Notes: generated by a model not told the origin, from the letters alone. 64,000 nt of DNA from Abelmoschus esculentus (GCA_035048815.1 JAUCBN010000026.1:12531501-12595500), one strand, 5' to 3'. Shown: positions 11,900 to 23,922, counted from the first letter of the stretch. Program-made: numbers and translations.

Positions 11900-12240
11900 C
11901 CAATCCCATCATAGGTAAACCCGGTAAACTTGACCGGTGACCCGAAAACTAAATCGATTTACTTGAATCGAGACTCGAAATTAATTCAAATGTGATGATA
12001 TGAATTTGACCCAAAATCCGAATTAAATCAAAATCGATTCAAATTCTAGTCAAATCAAAAATAGACTCAAACCGATTTACAACCTAACCGAATAGACCTG
12101 AATTGAAAAAACCCAAAATAAAAAATATATATTAAAATAAAATGGATGTGAACTGTCATACAATTCACCAAAAATCAAATATAAATACTATATAAAGTGA
12201 TATATAATGTGTAGCACAGGTCGCTTAATTTTGAGTAGGA
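11900..12240. other. Intergenic DNA, no gene
   Basis: Rich in CGAATC/GATTCG-like and ACTCGAAAT words resembling decayed transposon DNA. I see no open frame or RNA gene. Confidence 0.4.
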
Positions 12241-12605
12241 TTAGGGATGGCAGACGAGTACAGCTTTGTGGATTCCGCACCGCACCCACACCGGCTGAAG
12301 TAAATATCAAACTCAAATAACTTCAGAATATAAATTTCATAATTCTTAGAAATTATATTTATAATTAAATTTTTATTTAAAAATATAATAAATATAAAGA
12401 TATTTTATTTAAATAATAATTTTATTATAAAATAAATAACTGAATTATCGAATACCCGATAATACATATTCTTACGGTCTAACTCAAAAAATATATATTT
12501 TAGTAGATTGAATACTAACTCAAATAAAAATTAAAATAAATATTTAATTATTTATGTTTGAATAATTAAATAATAAGTTGAATCAATATATTTTTTAACA
12601 CCCCT
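12241..12605 (+). mobile_element. Probable hAT-like MITE with TAGGGATGGC end
   Basis: Starts with TAGGGATGGCAGACGAGTAC, the same end as at 319-368 in the opposite orientation, followed by AT-rich non-coding DNA. The right limit near 12605 (AACACCCCTACCC) is a guess because I could not match a terminal inverted repeat or a target duplication. It sits about 100 bp upstream of the B3 gene and could contribute to its promoter region. Confidence 0.35.
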
Positions 12606-12705
12606 ACCCTTTACGGCAACTTTTCCCTTTCTTTTTTCTTTTTGTTTAAAAAAGTAGTCTTTGTGTATTATATCTCTGATTGTCATGTCCTTTTAGCTGC
12701 ATCAA

Positions 12706-14321
12706 ATGCAAATAGTTTCCACATCAAAATCCACACTCATTACGCCTCTATCTGCCCACTCCTCCGACGCCTTTAGTTCCTCTGCAAAACCCCTTCACTT
12801 CATCTTCTCCTTCACACCTAACAAAATCTTCAAACAATCCATGTTCTTCTCTTCCATTCACACTTCGCGATCCTTCAACTTTAATCGGAATGAACAACAA
12901 GAACTCGAGGAACAAAACCATCAAACGGAACCCATGTTTGAAAAGCCCTTGACCCCGAGCGATGTTGGCAAGCTCAACCGCCTCGTTATACCCAAACAAC
13001 ATGCGGAGAAGTACTTCCCGCTCGACGGTGACTCCAGCGACAAAGGTTTGATCCTGAGCTTCGAAGACGAGTTGGGAAAGTTTTGGCGTTTCCGTTACTC
13101 GTATTGGAATAGCAGCCAAAGCTACGTGTTGACCAAAGGGTGGAGTCGATACGTTAAAGAGAAGCAGCTTGATGCCGGTGACATTATTTTATTTCTACGA
13201 CACCGTTCAAATGGTGATAGGTTCTTTATAGGTTGCAGGAGGCGCGGGGCTGCAGCTTCGGTACCAGATGATGGAGGAAACACCGTGACGGCAAATAGTA
13301 CTAGCTGTGGAGGCGGTGGCGATGAAGGGTGTAGTATTAGGGGATTGTATCAAGGAAATCCTTATCTTGGACACATCCAAGGCCGTGCTGCTAATCTGCC
13401 ATACGTACCAGGCTGCCTTCATGCAGGTACATACATACATACATACATATACACGTATATGTATGTAAAATAAGTGAAATTTAGCAATGTGAATAGCACT
13501 TTTTTGCATATTTTCAGGAGTCATTGACGACAATGAAGGTGCAGGTGCAGCAGCCGGCAACCCAAGGAGGCTAGTGCGGTTGTTTGGGGTGAACCTAGAG
13601 TGCCAGCTTGATGATTCTGAGCATTCGACACCAGAAAATAGCTCGTCGGTGACGGTGTCCAGCCATCAGGGACAATCCCCCCGCCAGTTTTATAACTCGG
13701 AGTCATACCCTTCAAACTACATGGTAAGCCGCATGCATCATGATGTTTCATCATTATCAGCAACTTAATCTAATTATAAAATTAAGTACTACTACTAGTT
13801 AAGAATTAAAGATAAGAGTGTTGGGGCCCTACCTGCTGTTGTTTGTTTGCTGCTGCTACTTAGATTTTGGTACAGCAATCCATAATTAACTGGTAAGTCA
13901 AGTATACTATTTGGCACGTGGACTAATTGCATTTATTAAAGTATGACCAAGTATTCCTGTGATTCCCTTTCATTCATCATTTTCTATATTACATTTAATC
14001 TACTACTTGAAATTAACATTAGGAAATGGTCCACATAAACAAGATTGTTAGTTAAATTCCAAGTCAAACATGTTTTTGGTTTTCCATGTTCAAACTCATG
14101 GTGGTTTCAATAATTTCCATGAAAATGCTCATCCTGAATTGGTCAACATGGCAGGTCATAATAGTTAGGCACATATTTTGTACAGATACTGCAAAAGAAA
14201 TTAAAAAAATGGAAAATTATCAGTCTAACATCCTATATGTATATTTAATTTGGTGTTGTGATTGTAACAGGATGTGAGCTTCCCCAGAGATATGAACCAG
14301 ACGAGAAATCATCAAGGATAA
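12706..14321 (+). CDS. NGAL1: B3-domain transcription factor, NGATHA-like (ABS2/NGAL1 type)
   Basis: Predicted nuclear DNA-binding repressor. Exons are 12706-13426, 13518-13723 and 14271-14321; all joins use GT-AG and give 325 codons plus a stop. The B3 domain spans about residues 78-181 (PLTPSDVGKLNRLVIPKQHA, then FRYSYWNSSQSY and KGWSRYVKEKQLDAGD). This wording is typical of the RAV/NGATHA branch without an AP2 domain. Residues 261-265 are RLFGV, the repression motif of this family. In Arabidopsis, NGAL1/ABS2 limits leaf and petal growth (family knowledge). The start at 12706 is the longest; the methionine at 12841 (residue 46) is an attractive alternative because the first 45 residues look like translated leader. 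If intron 2 is retained, the protein ends at 13768. A cysteine (residue 177, FFIGCRRR) replaces the usual tryptophan of this motif. Confidence 0.85.
13427..13467 (+). repeat. (CATA)n microsatellite in intron 1 of the B3 gene
   Basis: Directly after the donor site the intron runs ACATACATACATACATAC and then alternates AT/GT. It is a likely length-variable marker. Confidence 0.85.
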
Positions 14322-16161
14322 GATCTGAAGATGTGACATCCAGGATTTCATTTCTGGTGACCCCTCCTCCCATTCCCCACTTGGAGATTTCAAACTATTA
14401 TTATTAATTGAAATCGTAATAGAAAAACAAATTTTATTTTCTTCTTAAAGCAGGGGGAGAATCAATGCATTGAGGTAGGCAGGTTTGCAAAGGAGATGAA
14501 GGGGGGGGGGGATGGGCTGGTGATGCCAACCAAATTGCCAAATGGGGAAAACTAAGAGGATTTGGAAAGTATTTGGGGTGACTGTTGGGATTCTGCAGAT
14601 TTTTGCTTAAGGAGAGGAGGAGTGATATTAATGATGGATGGGCATGGAGGTGGTGGGTGGGTGGGTGGGCTGACAGCCCCCATCTCTATATCTCTTTTTA
14701 CTTTTATGGTAGAAATAGTAGGATCTAATCATCCAAGCCCAAGCTGTTTTTTATGCTCTCTACTACTTTGTTAGTTGCAGATATTAGAATCTGAAAAGCT
14801 TACCAAATACAAAGCATTTCCATATTCTTCCTCTCTTTTTGAACAAGGTCTTCCATAATCTTATGCATCCCACTAGGAATAAGTTAACTCTATATGCCCT
14901 CGGCATTTTTTCCAACGCCCCAATCAGAACCTATTCCTTATAATGCCATAAACCTGCGAAAAAGATTCGAATAAACAATTTGAATATGAAGTAATATACA
15001 AAATTGTTAGAATTTATATATAACACAAATCATCAGCATATTAAAATATATGTACATATCTTAAATAAAATTATGACATAAGGAAATATTTTAAACATAA
15101 TAAAATCATACAAATTTTCAGGCCAGCCAATCACCAGATCTTACCTGTTACTTAAAACAAGGAACAATGTTGCTATTGTGCTAAACTCAACATCTACTGA
15201 AAATTAGCAAACAAATTATACGAAACAGTGCACCTAGATGTATGGAAAATTGGGGTGGAGGAGGTTTGAAACTAGCAGCCTCAGCATGCATGATTTGGTA
15301 GATTGTTCCAGCTATTTAAAAATAATAATCTTTCAACGGGCATACATATAATAAAATAAAGGAAATGCCTAGAAAATGCTAATCAGAATCTGTAATTCTC
15401 ATGAAAAAGAACACCAACTATACTAAACAGAGTTTTGATATGAGAGCAGTCCTCTTATAGAAACTGCCAGGCGACCCTTGAATGAGTGGTTTTGATTAGT
15501 TAAACAGAGATTTTCATGATCAAAATGCTTAAATGAAGCTTGGGCCACATATCAATGTGTATGGGATAATGGCTACAGGATTCTAGCTAGAATGCACATG
15601 TTTAAAAGGCATTTCAGGTTTAACCAAAGGATGCCAATACAGGCGGATGGATTTGGTGACAAGATAGTGACTAATCAGATAGTGTCTACTAATCATCATG
15701 GCCCATAAGGATTTGGAAAAGAGAGTTACCCATTGATCGCCACTGGAAATAGCCTCCAAAGTTCTAGTGTCTCTACAAGTGGGAGAGTCACCAGGTATTT
15801 GTTATCACTGGCCTCAGGGTGGTGGCTAATCAAGAGGTTGAAGGGTATCCTGCTGTCTGATCGGTTTGTCCAGCAAGAATAATTCAATCATGCATGACTA
15901 TGTACTTTATAAATATTGTAAGAAAATGAGATTTTCTGTGTCCCACTTGACTTTTCCTCTTATGATACCTTTTGCTTTTGGAGCCAAGTCAACCTCATTT
16001 TCAACTCCCTTAACATCTGCAACAGGAAAACAAGTTAATTTAGTCATACATAAAGCCTGAGGAACAAAACCAAATCAATAGTATTGAAAGGACATTGACC
16101 AGCATCAAGATATCAAGAAATGACTAGATATTGAAATAATTGTAACCTTGAAAATCTAATA
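14322..16161. other. 3' flank of the B3 gene and unassigned DNA
   Basis: Positions 14322 to about 14800 probably include the 3' untranslated region; there is a run of 11 G near 14502 and a GGTGGGTGGGTGGG run near 14650. A plus-strand stretch at 15710-15880 translates openly (GFGKESYPLIATGNSLQSSS and onward to WWLIKRLKG), and a minus-strand stretch at 15900-16025 follows a good acceptor (DVKGVENEVDLAPKAKGII). I recognise neither. They could be remnants of a lost gene. Confidence in any coding role is low. Confidence 0.3.
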
Positions 16162-16166
16162 ACTTC

Positions 16167-17625
16167 CGTAACCCCTAAACTCGACCTAGAAGAAATAAGT
16201 CTAATATAAGAAGTCGCGTTTTAAAACTTTACCTTCAAGAAACCAATTTTAAAAGTTATACACTAATTTAAAATAAAAACATAATGATAATATAAATATC
16301 TCAAATATCTCAAAGTTTATAAAATAATAAATAATAACCTGAATATCTAAAAATAGTTTCGCTTAAATAATTAAGTAACTGAATAAAATTTGAGACCCTC
16401 TAAGTACCGCATCGCCTAAAGTTCAAAGATCTGTAAGAGAAAAAGCTAAGAGAGATAAGCTAAAGAGCTTAGTGTGTTTCTAAGGTGCAAACAAAAACAA
16501 TAAAACACAGTTTATAAAATTATTTTTCAAAAGTAATATTTTAAAAACTAAAATACGGTTCACATAAATAATTTTATCAAGAATATAGTTTTGGAAAAAT
16601 GTAAATCATGATGTATGAATGATATCATATGCAGAATACAGCCCCATACTCCGAACGCCAAATATAGTGGTGGCTAAACCAACCGATCGCTGTGAGGTAG
16701 TTCCCTAGAACCCCTCACCCCTTATTTCACCAAAACGTTGTGTGGTAAAACCACCTTACTCCGTACACAATCCCACCTCATGCATACAATATGATGTAAC
16801 ATGATTTGAAAATCCGAAAACAATCACAATTCAATCTGAAATCATAATTTATCTAAAATCTCAATTTTTCTGAAAACACAAATTCACGAGATATAAAAAA
16901 AATCATATTTACTTTAAAAGTGTGAAATCTCAAATATGAAAAATTTAATATTTCTCAAATCATAATGACATGTATGTATGATAACACAAATACACAATCA
17001 AAGTCACAGTACAAAAATTAGACATGCTAGCAAAACACGATTATTTTTCAAAACACAAAATATTAAGTATGTCACACAAAAGCTATATTTTCGGAAAACA
17101 TATATAGCACCAGTAAGAGAACACACATTTGCCATCTTGAACTCGAACATAAATAAAGAATGAAAATATAGGCTTTACCGCTTTAGAGAATCTTGATGGA
17201 AGAAAATAATTGATAGTTTTTTCTTAACCCAAAATATGTATATATATAAAAAAATAATTAATTCCAATTAGAATTAGAATTCTATTAAACCATAAAAATT
17301 TAATAAAAATAATAAAAAGATTGATTATAGATAAACTTTTTTCAAAAAAAAATTAATATCAGTAAAAATAAAATTCAATTTAAAAAAAAATTATTTATCC
17401 AAAATTCATCAAATCACTTTTAACTTTTAATCTTTAAATTCAAATTTAAAACTTTCAAAACTTTATAATCTTATCTCAAAAATTTTCCCTCAGGTTTCAA
17501 AAATCAATTTAAAAACCTCAAGAAAAATTAGGGTTTCAAAAATTGGGAATCTAAAAACTAGGGTTTTTAATTTAGGATTCCAAAATTAGGTTTTAAAAAT
17601 TATGAATAATTTTCAAGGTGTTACA
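16167..17625 (-). repeat. LTR (3' in element orientation) of the compact element
   Basis: 1459 bp. It aligns end to end with 17747-19206; differences are scattered substitutions and a few 1-3 bp indels. The similar small open frames at 16978-17163 and 18561-18746 are copies of one another inside the LTRs and not genes. Confidence 0.85.
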
Positions 17626-17730
17626 ACTCTCCCAACCTTAAAAGAAATTTCTTCCTCTAAATTTTTCAGACTTGGCGGTAAATTTTTAAAAACAATTTTT
17701 ATGAGCCTTACAGTCCGATAGTTGAACTTA

Positions 17731-17742
17731 GCTCTGATACCA
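17731..17742 (-). other. Primer binding site, tRNA-Met type
   Basis: The minus strand reads TGGTATCAGAGC, complementary to the 3' end of initiator tRNA-Met as in many plant LTR elements. It is 4 bp from the LTR. Confidence 0.8.
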
Positions 17743-17746
17743 ATAA

Positions 17747-19206
17747 TGTAACACCCTAAACTTGACCTAGAAGAAATGGTCTAATCTAAGAAGTCATGTT
17801 TGAAAACTTTACCCTCAAGAAACCAATTTTAAAAGTTATACATTAATTTAAAATAAAAACATAATGATACTATAAATATCCCAAATATTTTAAAGTTTAT
17901 AAAATAATAAATAATAACTTGAATATCTAAAATAGTTTCGTTTGAATAATTAAATAACTGAATAAAATTTGAGATCCTCCAAGTACCGCATCGCCTAAAG
18001 TTCAAAGAGCTGTAAGAGAAAAAGCTAAGAGGGGTAAGCTAAAGAGCTTAGTGTGTCTCTAAGGTGCAAATAAAAACAATAAAACACAGTTTTATAAAAT
18101 TATTTTTTAAAAGTAATATTTTAAAAACTAAAATACGGTTCACATAAATAATTTTATCAAGAATATAGTTTTGGAAAAATACAAATCATGATGTATGAAT
18201 GATATCATATGCAAAATGCAGCCTCATACTCCGAACGCCAAATATAGTAGTGGTGATTAAACCAGCCGATAGTTGTGGAGGTAGTTCCCCAGAACCCCTC
18301 ACCCCTTATTTTACCAAAACGTTGTGTGGTAAAACCACCTTACTCCGTACACAATCCCACCTCATGCACACAATATGATGTAACATGATTTGAAAATCCA
18401 AAAATAATCACAATTCAATCCGAAATCACAATTTATCTATAATTTCAATTTTTCCGAAAACACAAATTCACGAGATATAAAAAAATCATATTTACTTCAA
18501 AAGTGTGAAATCTCAAATCTGAAAACTTTAATATTTCTCAAATCATAATGACATGTATGCATGATAACACAAATGTACAATCAAAGTCACAGTACAAAAA
18601 TTAGACATGCTAGCAAAATACGATTATTTTTCAAAACACAAAATATTAAGTACGTCACACAAAAACTATATTTTCAAAAAACATATATAGCACCAGTAAG
18701 AGAACACAACTTCACAATCTTGAACTCGAATAGAAATAAAGAATGAAAATATAGGTTTTATCGCTTTAGAGAATCTTGATGGAAGAAAATAATTAATGGT
18801 TTTCTCTTAGACCAAAATATGTATATATAGAGAAAAATAACTAATTCAAATTAGAATTAGAATTCTATTAAACCATAAAAAATTAATAAAAATAATAAAA
18901 AGATTGATTATAGATAAGCTTTTTTAAAAAAATAATTAATCTCAATAAAAATAAAATTCAATTTAAAAACAAATTGTTTATCCAAAAGTCATCAAATCAC
19001 TTTAACATTTAATCTTTAAATTCAAATTTAAAACTTTCAAAACTTTATAATCTTATCTCAAAAATTTCCCCTCAGATTTTGAAAATCAATTTAAAAACCT
19101 CAAGAAAAATTAGAGTTTCAAAATTTGAAAATCTAAAAACTATGGTTTTTAATTTAGGATTTCAAAATTAAATTTTAAAAATTAGAATACTTTTCAGGGT
19201 GTTACA
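17747..19206 (-). repeat. LTR (5' in element orientation) of the compact element
   Basis: 1460 bp; starts TGTAACACCC and ends GGGTGTTACA on the plus strand. It retains the expected TG...CA ends that the other copy has partly lost. Confidence 0.85.
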
Positions 19207-20389
19207 ACTTCTAAGAAAAAACAAATCTAATTTGAAAATTGTGTCTCTTAAAGTTATTAGAATTTAGAATCATCAAAAGCATACCTTTAAAACAAAGGTT
19301 TGTTTAGAACTAGGATGTCCATGATCTGCATGGAATCTTAACCTAGAGGGCAAAAAGTAATATCATAAATCGTCGAGGAAATATATAACTTTCTAGAAAA
19401 ATCACATAAAAGTTTGCAGGTGAAGGCTTGAAAGAATATTTTTTTTACACATGTCTCAAATCAAAATATTTTATCAAGTGATGACCAGTGTACAATAACC
19501 CCACTAACAATATCATTTGAAAGTTGATAGAGTATCAGATTTGTTGCACAAAGTATTAACTATTAAGAACAACTGATATCTTAATATAATGTTGTATCCT
19601 ATCATTAGTGCAAGCTTAATTGGAATTTTAACTTTGCACAAAATTGTAATTCTAAGACACCCACGTTCATTCAATCATTTGCATTGTACAAGTCATTCTC
19701 AACCTCTCTAATCTCTACACTATGCGTGTACTTCAAACATTTGTTATCGCACATTTGATAAATAATTGTTTTCTACAAAACTTTCTTGAAAAGTTAAAAA
19801 CAAACTCCAGCAGTATCTGTTCAAATCATAAATTGATTGTATGTTACATATTTTATCCAATAGATTCCTAAGAATCCTCAAGAGGCCAGCAAAAGATCAC
19901 CAGTTCAGAGAAAGAAAACCTGGAGTACCCTGCTATCAATCCATGTGAAGAAACCAGGTCTCACTTACAAAGTAGGTTTTTGCTACATGATGTCTTTTAT
20001 TATAGTAAAATACAAACTTTTTCTGAGGTATATATGTCTATTTATGTATTTTCTTAGACTTCATTTGCTTAATGGTTTAGTTATTTTGAATAAATAAAAA
20101 AATAAAAAAACAACAAGAGCAAAAACCAAATCGAACTTCAATCAATATCGTTTGCAATAAGACGAGAACAATACTTTTCTTTTATATTCAAGCACATTTC
20201 TGGTTTCTTTAGTGTACGAGCAGCTCATTCAGGATTGGTCTTGTAAAAAAACCTAGAATAAGTGATGTATGTGAACTGTCTCCATTAAGCAATTGACATC
20301 ATGATACTTTTATATTTCTCCAGGCATAAGGATGTTGAATACTAAATTACAACAAAAACCAATAAATATGAAACGTAAAGGGAAAAGCT

Positions 20390-20605
20390 TCAACACCGTG
20401 AATGGAGACTTTCATTATGTTCATAGTCTTGTTGTGGTTTAGAAGAATCTTCCTTTTTCTTCATAACCTATTGGATTCCTTCTTGATATCCTTCTGTAAA
20501 ACTCTTAAGAGCATCTCTATACAGAGGCCTTTGTCATATATAACCTCAGTAAAGCAGGTTTCAAAGTCTCCATCCCTCATCTTGTAGTAACCGCTATTAA
20601 ACCAT
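20390..20605 (-). pseudogene. Unrecognised eroded exon
   Basis: On the minus strand, from an AG at about 20606, the frame reads KWFNSGYYKMRDGDFETCFT and EVIYDKG. It then shifts by +1 into PLYRDALKSFTEGYQEGIQ, meets a stop, and continues with VMKKKEDSSK. The amino-acid composition is protein-like, and the charged tail suggests a terminal exon. A frameshift and a stop indicate it is dead. I do not recognise the family. It may be the last trace of a host gene that lay between the B3 factor and the kinesin. Confidence 0.35.
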
Positions 20606-21019
20606 TTCTGTAAACAACATCAAACAGTGTAACAATTCACATGATAAATATAATACTGGAAAATAAAAAACAAGGAAGATAGAAGAGTAATTTGGCCTCA
20701 AATATTTTAGTTGAAAAAGAGTTTTCCCACAAGGAAAATGATAGGAAAATAAGTAAAAAATTATCAGAAGTTAAAACTTTCCCATTAAAAACAACACAAG
20801 AAATATATATTAAGATATTCAAAACAAAAATTTTACAGATGATATATCATGCTATCATTCATCAGGATGAGCAATTTTATTTACGAAGTTCAGAAAATAA
20901 AATATTGGCAGATGGCACATCATGTTATCGTTCTTCAAGGCAAGCAATTTTATTTAAAATATAGGCAACGTGAGATATGGGAATGATTTTCACATTGATG
21001 ACTCTGCATTAAAATCCAG

Positions 21020-21335
21020 ATAATTAAAACCACCAGTAGATAAACAATAATTTAATATCTTTCTTAATTATCAATAGAGCCCTAAACTAGTGAAGATGAA
21101 ATTGTTTACCAAAAACAACAGCAGAATAAAATTTAGGTGATGTCACAGTGATGCCTCTAGGCATTGAAACCTATATAACCAAAACCACCTAGGAGATTAA
21201 CAATAGTTAATGTCTTCTTTAATTAACAATTGAGTCTTGGCTTAGTGAAGAAGGAATTGTTTACCAAAAACCAACAACAACAAAATCTAGGACTTGTCAC
21301 AGTGATGGCTCTAGGCAATGAAACCTATGATAAAT
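21020..21335. repeat. 155-bp direct repeat, two copies (third relative at 25463-25560)
   Basis: The phrase ATTGTTTACCAAAAA starts at 21101 and 21256, a 155-bp spacing. Both copies also share TCACAGTGATG, CTCTAGGCA and GAAACCTAT downstream. A weaker third copy follows the Copia element at about 25463-25560. This suggests that the element inserted into, or formed alongside, a local repeat. Confidence 0.7.
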
Positions 21336-21508
21336 AATAGAAATATTAAAGAATGTTCTCTGTTTTTCTACATGTTTTATTGATAACAACAACTCCTATT
21401 TATAGTTTACAAAAGGAAACGATCTATGAAAAATCACAAAAAATCAACAGCTAAAAATGTGAGAAAAGGGTCATGGTGGCCAAAGATACAACGGATGATG
21501 GTGATTTA

Positions 21509-21841
21509 TGTGTAATCAGTATTTATGGATTTGTTGTTTGAAGAAGATGAAGTGGATATTTTTCAGAGAGAACAAAGTGTTTCTCTGTATTTTCTTAATA
21601 TTTTTTATATTAAATGATTACAGAGTAAGCCTTTAAATAGGCTAAAATAAAGTTTTAATATAACTAAAATTATACTTTATCTCTAATTTAAATAATATTT
21701 ATTTCTAATTTAAATAAGACTTCTAATAAATCTAAACAACTAATTAGGATAAACTCTAATTAGATATTAAATAAAAACTCTTAACACTCCTCGTTAATTT
21801 AGACTTCTCTTCAAGCTCTAACACTTCTTGGATAGCTAACA
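21509..21841 (-). repeat. Copia-type LTR remnant
   Basis: On the minus strand it begins TGTTAGC after a TTGAGGGG purine tract (21842-21855) and ends with ATTACACA. It contains an AT-rich TATA-like zone near 21600. This is the usual look of a Copia 3' LTR. No partner LTR was found. Confidence 0.45.
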
Positions 21842-22188
21842 CTTCCCCTCAAGATGGTGAATAAACGTAGTAGAACACCAGCTTAAATCTTGGATGTGAT
21901 ACCCTACTCTTTTTCTTCTGTTGTTTCTTTGAGAAAAAAATGCTTCTTGTTTTCGATTCAAAAATCTTTGATTGGGATGCTCCAACATGCGGTTCTTGAT
22001 TAAAAGATTTGATGTAAATAATGTACGAAGTGATCAAAAGAATCTACAACAAATCTGTTCCTATTAAACAAAATTAGCAGCTACAAATCTGCTCCTATTA
22101 ATTGACAAAATTCCTAGATATTAGTAGGTAGATATTTAAGAATAGAATTCCCTAATTTTTTATAATTTAGTAAAGAATATGTTGACAT
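21842..22188 (-). repeat. Probable 3' LTR or leader of the 22-25 kb Copia element
   Basis: The plus-strand sequence ends GTTGACA at 22188. It is followed by the tract TCCCCCCTCAAATTGATG, which is a minus-strand TTTGAGGGGGGA polypurine tract. The part left of 22188 is therefore LTR-like (TGTCAAC start on the minus strand). Its other end merges with the neighbouring LTR remnant and cannot be placed. Confidence 0.45.
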
Positions 22189-22251
22189 CCCCCCTCAAAT
22201 TGATGTGGACAAGCCGATCAGCATCAATTTGTTACTAAGAAACTTCTATCG

Positions 22252-22722
22252 TTAGCGTGTCAAAGCTTTGGTGAAAACATCCGCGATTTGAAGATCTGTA
22301 GAAAGATGAGGAAGAATGATAATACCACGAGTAAAAGCCTCCCTAATGTAATGACAATCCACCTCTATGTGTTTCGTGCGTTTATGATATATTGGATTCG
22401 CAGCTATTTGAATGACACTAGTGTTATCACCATGAAACGGAGTAGGATTAGTTTGAGGAAATTCAAGTTCAGAAAGAAGAACACGTAACCATACAACTTC
22501 AGAACAAGCTGCTGACATGGCTCTATATTCAGTGTCCGTGGAAGATTTAGAAACATAATCTTGTTTCTTACACTTCCAAGAAATTAAGGCATCACAAAAA
22601 AAAATGCACCATCCTGTTGTAGACTTTTTAGTATCCAGACATCCAGCCCAATCTGCATCACTATATGCTGTCAAATTAAGAGAAGATCTTTGAGGAAAAA
22701 CCAATCCTAGTTGGTGTCCCAA
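22252..22722 (-). pseudogene. Copia RNase H
   Basis: The frame contains the family's DADWAGCLDTKKSTTGWCIF block and a second block, KKQDYVSKSSTDTEYRAMS, with the STDTEYRA active-site region. Further on come HGDNTSVIQIA and KHIEVDCHYIRE. This matches the RNase H domain that ends plant Copia polyproteins. The downstream end reads LQIADVFTKALTR, also conserved. The frame itself is open for 156 residues but is cut off from the reverse transcriptase. Confidence 0.85.
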
Positions 22723-23402
22723 TTAAGTATCGGATAATGCGACGAACTTTAGTAAGATAAAGATACCGAGGTGATTGTATAAATCTTCTAACTATATGAA
22801 CAACATATGAAATATCAGGCCTTGTAATTGTTAAGTAGATAAGATTATCAGCAAGTTGCCTATATAAAAAAGGATCAGGCAAAAGCTCGCCTTCAACTTT
22901 TCGGTATTTCACATTCACTTCAATTGGTGTATCAACAACATTAGCCTCCTGTAAATCAGCTAGTTCAATAAGATCTTGAATATATTTATACTGGTTTAAG
23001 AACAATCCATGACGCGAGTGTGAACTTCCAGCCCTAAAAAATATGTTAGATGACCAAGATCTTTCATTTGAAATGTGTTATGTAATATATTTTGAAGCTC
23101 AGCGATCAACCCATTGTCATTACCAGTTATGATAATATCATCAATATACACTAAAAAAAGACCATACTAGTGGTTGTCTTATGAAAGAAGAGAGATGAAT
23201 CATACTGACTTTGTGTAAAAGAGAAGCTAACAATAGTGTTGCGGAACTTCTCAAACCAAGTTCTAGAAGCCTGCTTCAACCCATACAAAGAGCGTCTTAG
23301 CTTGCAAACTTCATGAGAAGCAGTCATGGACATACCAGGTGAAAGTTTCATGTAAATCTCTTCCTTAAGATCTTTATTCAATAAGGCATTTTTGACATCC
23401 AT
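22676..23402 (-). pseudogene. Copia reverse transcriptase, central and C-terminal part
   Basis: Two overlapping pieces. At 23151-23402 is MDVKNALLNKDLKEEIYM and LYGLKQASRTWFEKF. At 22676-23005 is the connection part (MFLNQYKYIQDLIELADL). Around 23120-23150 the minus strand encodes a YIDD box in place of YVDD. Frame breaks separate the pieces. Confidence 0.8.
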
Positions 23403-23922
23403 CTAATGTAAAGGCCAAGATTGAGTAGGATGTGATAGCAAGAATGGTTCTCATTGTGTTCATCTTAGCAACTAGTGTGAAAGTTTCATCATATTCAAGG
23501 CCATATTCTTGTTTATTGCCAAGAGGGACCAATCGAGCTTTATATCTATCTAAAGAGTCATCAGACTTGAATTTCACTGTATAGACCCACTTACTACCGA
23601 TTGGCTTGACATTTAGAGGGCAAGAAACAATATCCCAAGTATGATTTTCCTCAAGTGCCTGAAGTTCAGCCTCCATTGCTTGTTTCCAACACTTATGTTC
23701 CATAGTCTGTTTATAACAAGTGGGAATAGAAATAGAAGACAAATTAGTTGACATAGCCATCGGGGTTGAAAAACCATACCGTTCAGGAGGTTTATGACTT
23801 CTAGAGCTTCTTCGAAGAGGTGGATCATTGAAAATGGGTAGAACAGGATCAGATACCACAAGAAGATTTAGAGGAATCTCAGTGGGACTAATAGGAGGAT
23901 CAATATCTAGTGTGTGAAACAA
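23374..23922 (-). pseudogene. Copia integrase-reverse transcriptase linker and reverse transcriptase N-terminus
   Basis: Begins in the variable linker (RRSSRSHKPPERYGF) and runs into the reverse transcriptase entry (CWKQAMEAELQALEENHTW, then GSKWVYTVKFKSDDSLDRYK and ARLV). The family motif AKGY/FAPV region is altered (TFTLVAKMNTMRTI). Confidence 0.8.

Larger units (their letters stand above)
16167..19206 (-). mobile_element. Compact LTR element: two 1.46-kb LTRs around a 121-bp interior
   Basis: LTRs are at 16167-17625 and 17747-19206, in the same orientation, almost equal in length and highly similar throughout. The 121-bp interior has, on the minus strand, a TGGTATCAGAGC primer site (17731-17742) and, at the other end, a purine-rich tract (17626-17650, GGTTGGGAGAG on the minus strand). 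A perfect target duplication ACTTC flanks it (16162-16166 and 19207-19211). There is no coding sequence at all, so it was moved by another element's proteins or is an internal deletion of one. The first LTR begins CG instead of TG, a single transition. The primer type and the TGTAACACCC/GGGTGTTACA ends resemble the Tekay/Del Gypsy group. Confidence 0.85.
19212..21508. other. Unassigned host or old repeat DNA
   Basis: Mostly AT-rich. A short plus-strand open block at 19868-19970 (KNPQEASKRSPVQRKKTWS) ends near a GT. A minus-strand coding-like block at 20390-20605 is listed separately. Between 20850 and 20960, a phrase ending in GCAATTTTATTTA is repeated about 75 bp apart. I identify no functional gene. 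Confidence 0.3.

Noticed and set aside
319..12290. The two TAGGGATGGC ends as terminal inverted repeats of one 12-kb element
   Set aside because: Their orientation is outward: the left copy belongs to an element extending left of 368 and the right copy to one extending right of 12241.
12748..13119. Minus-strand open frame of 123 residues
   Set aside because: It is the antisense shadow of the B3-domain exon.
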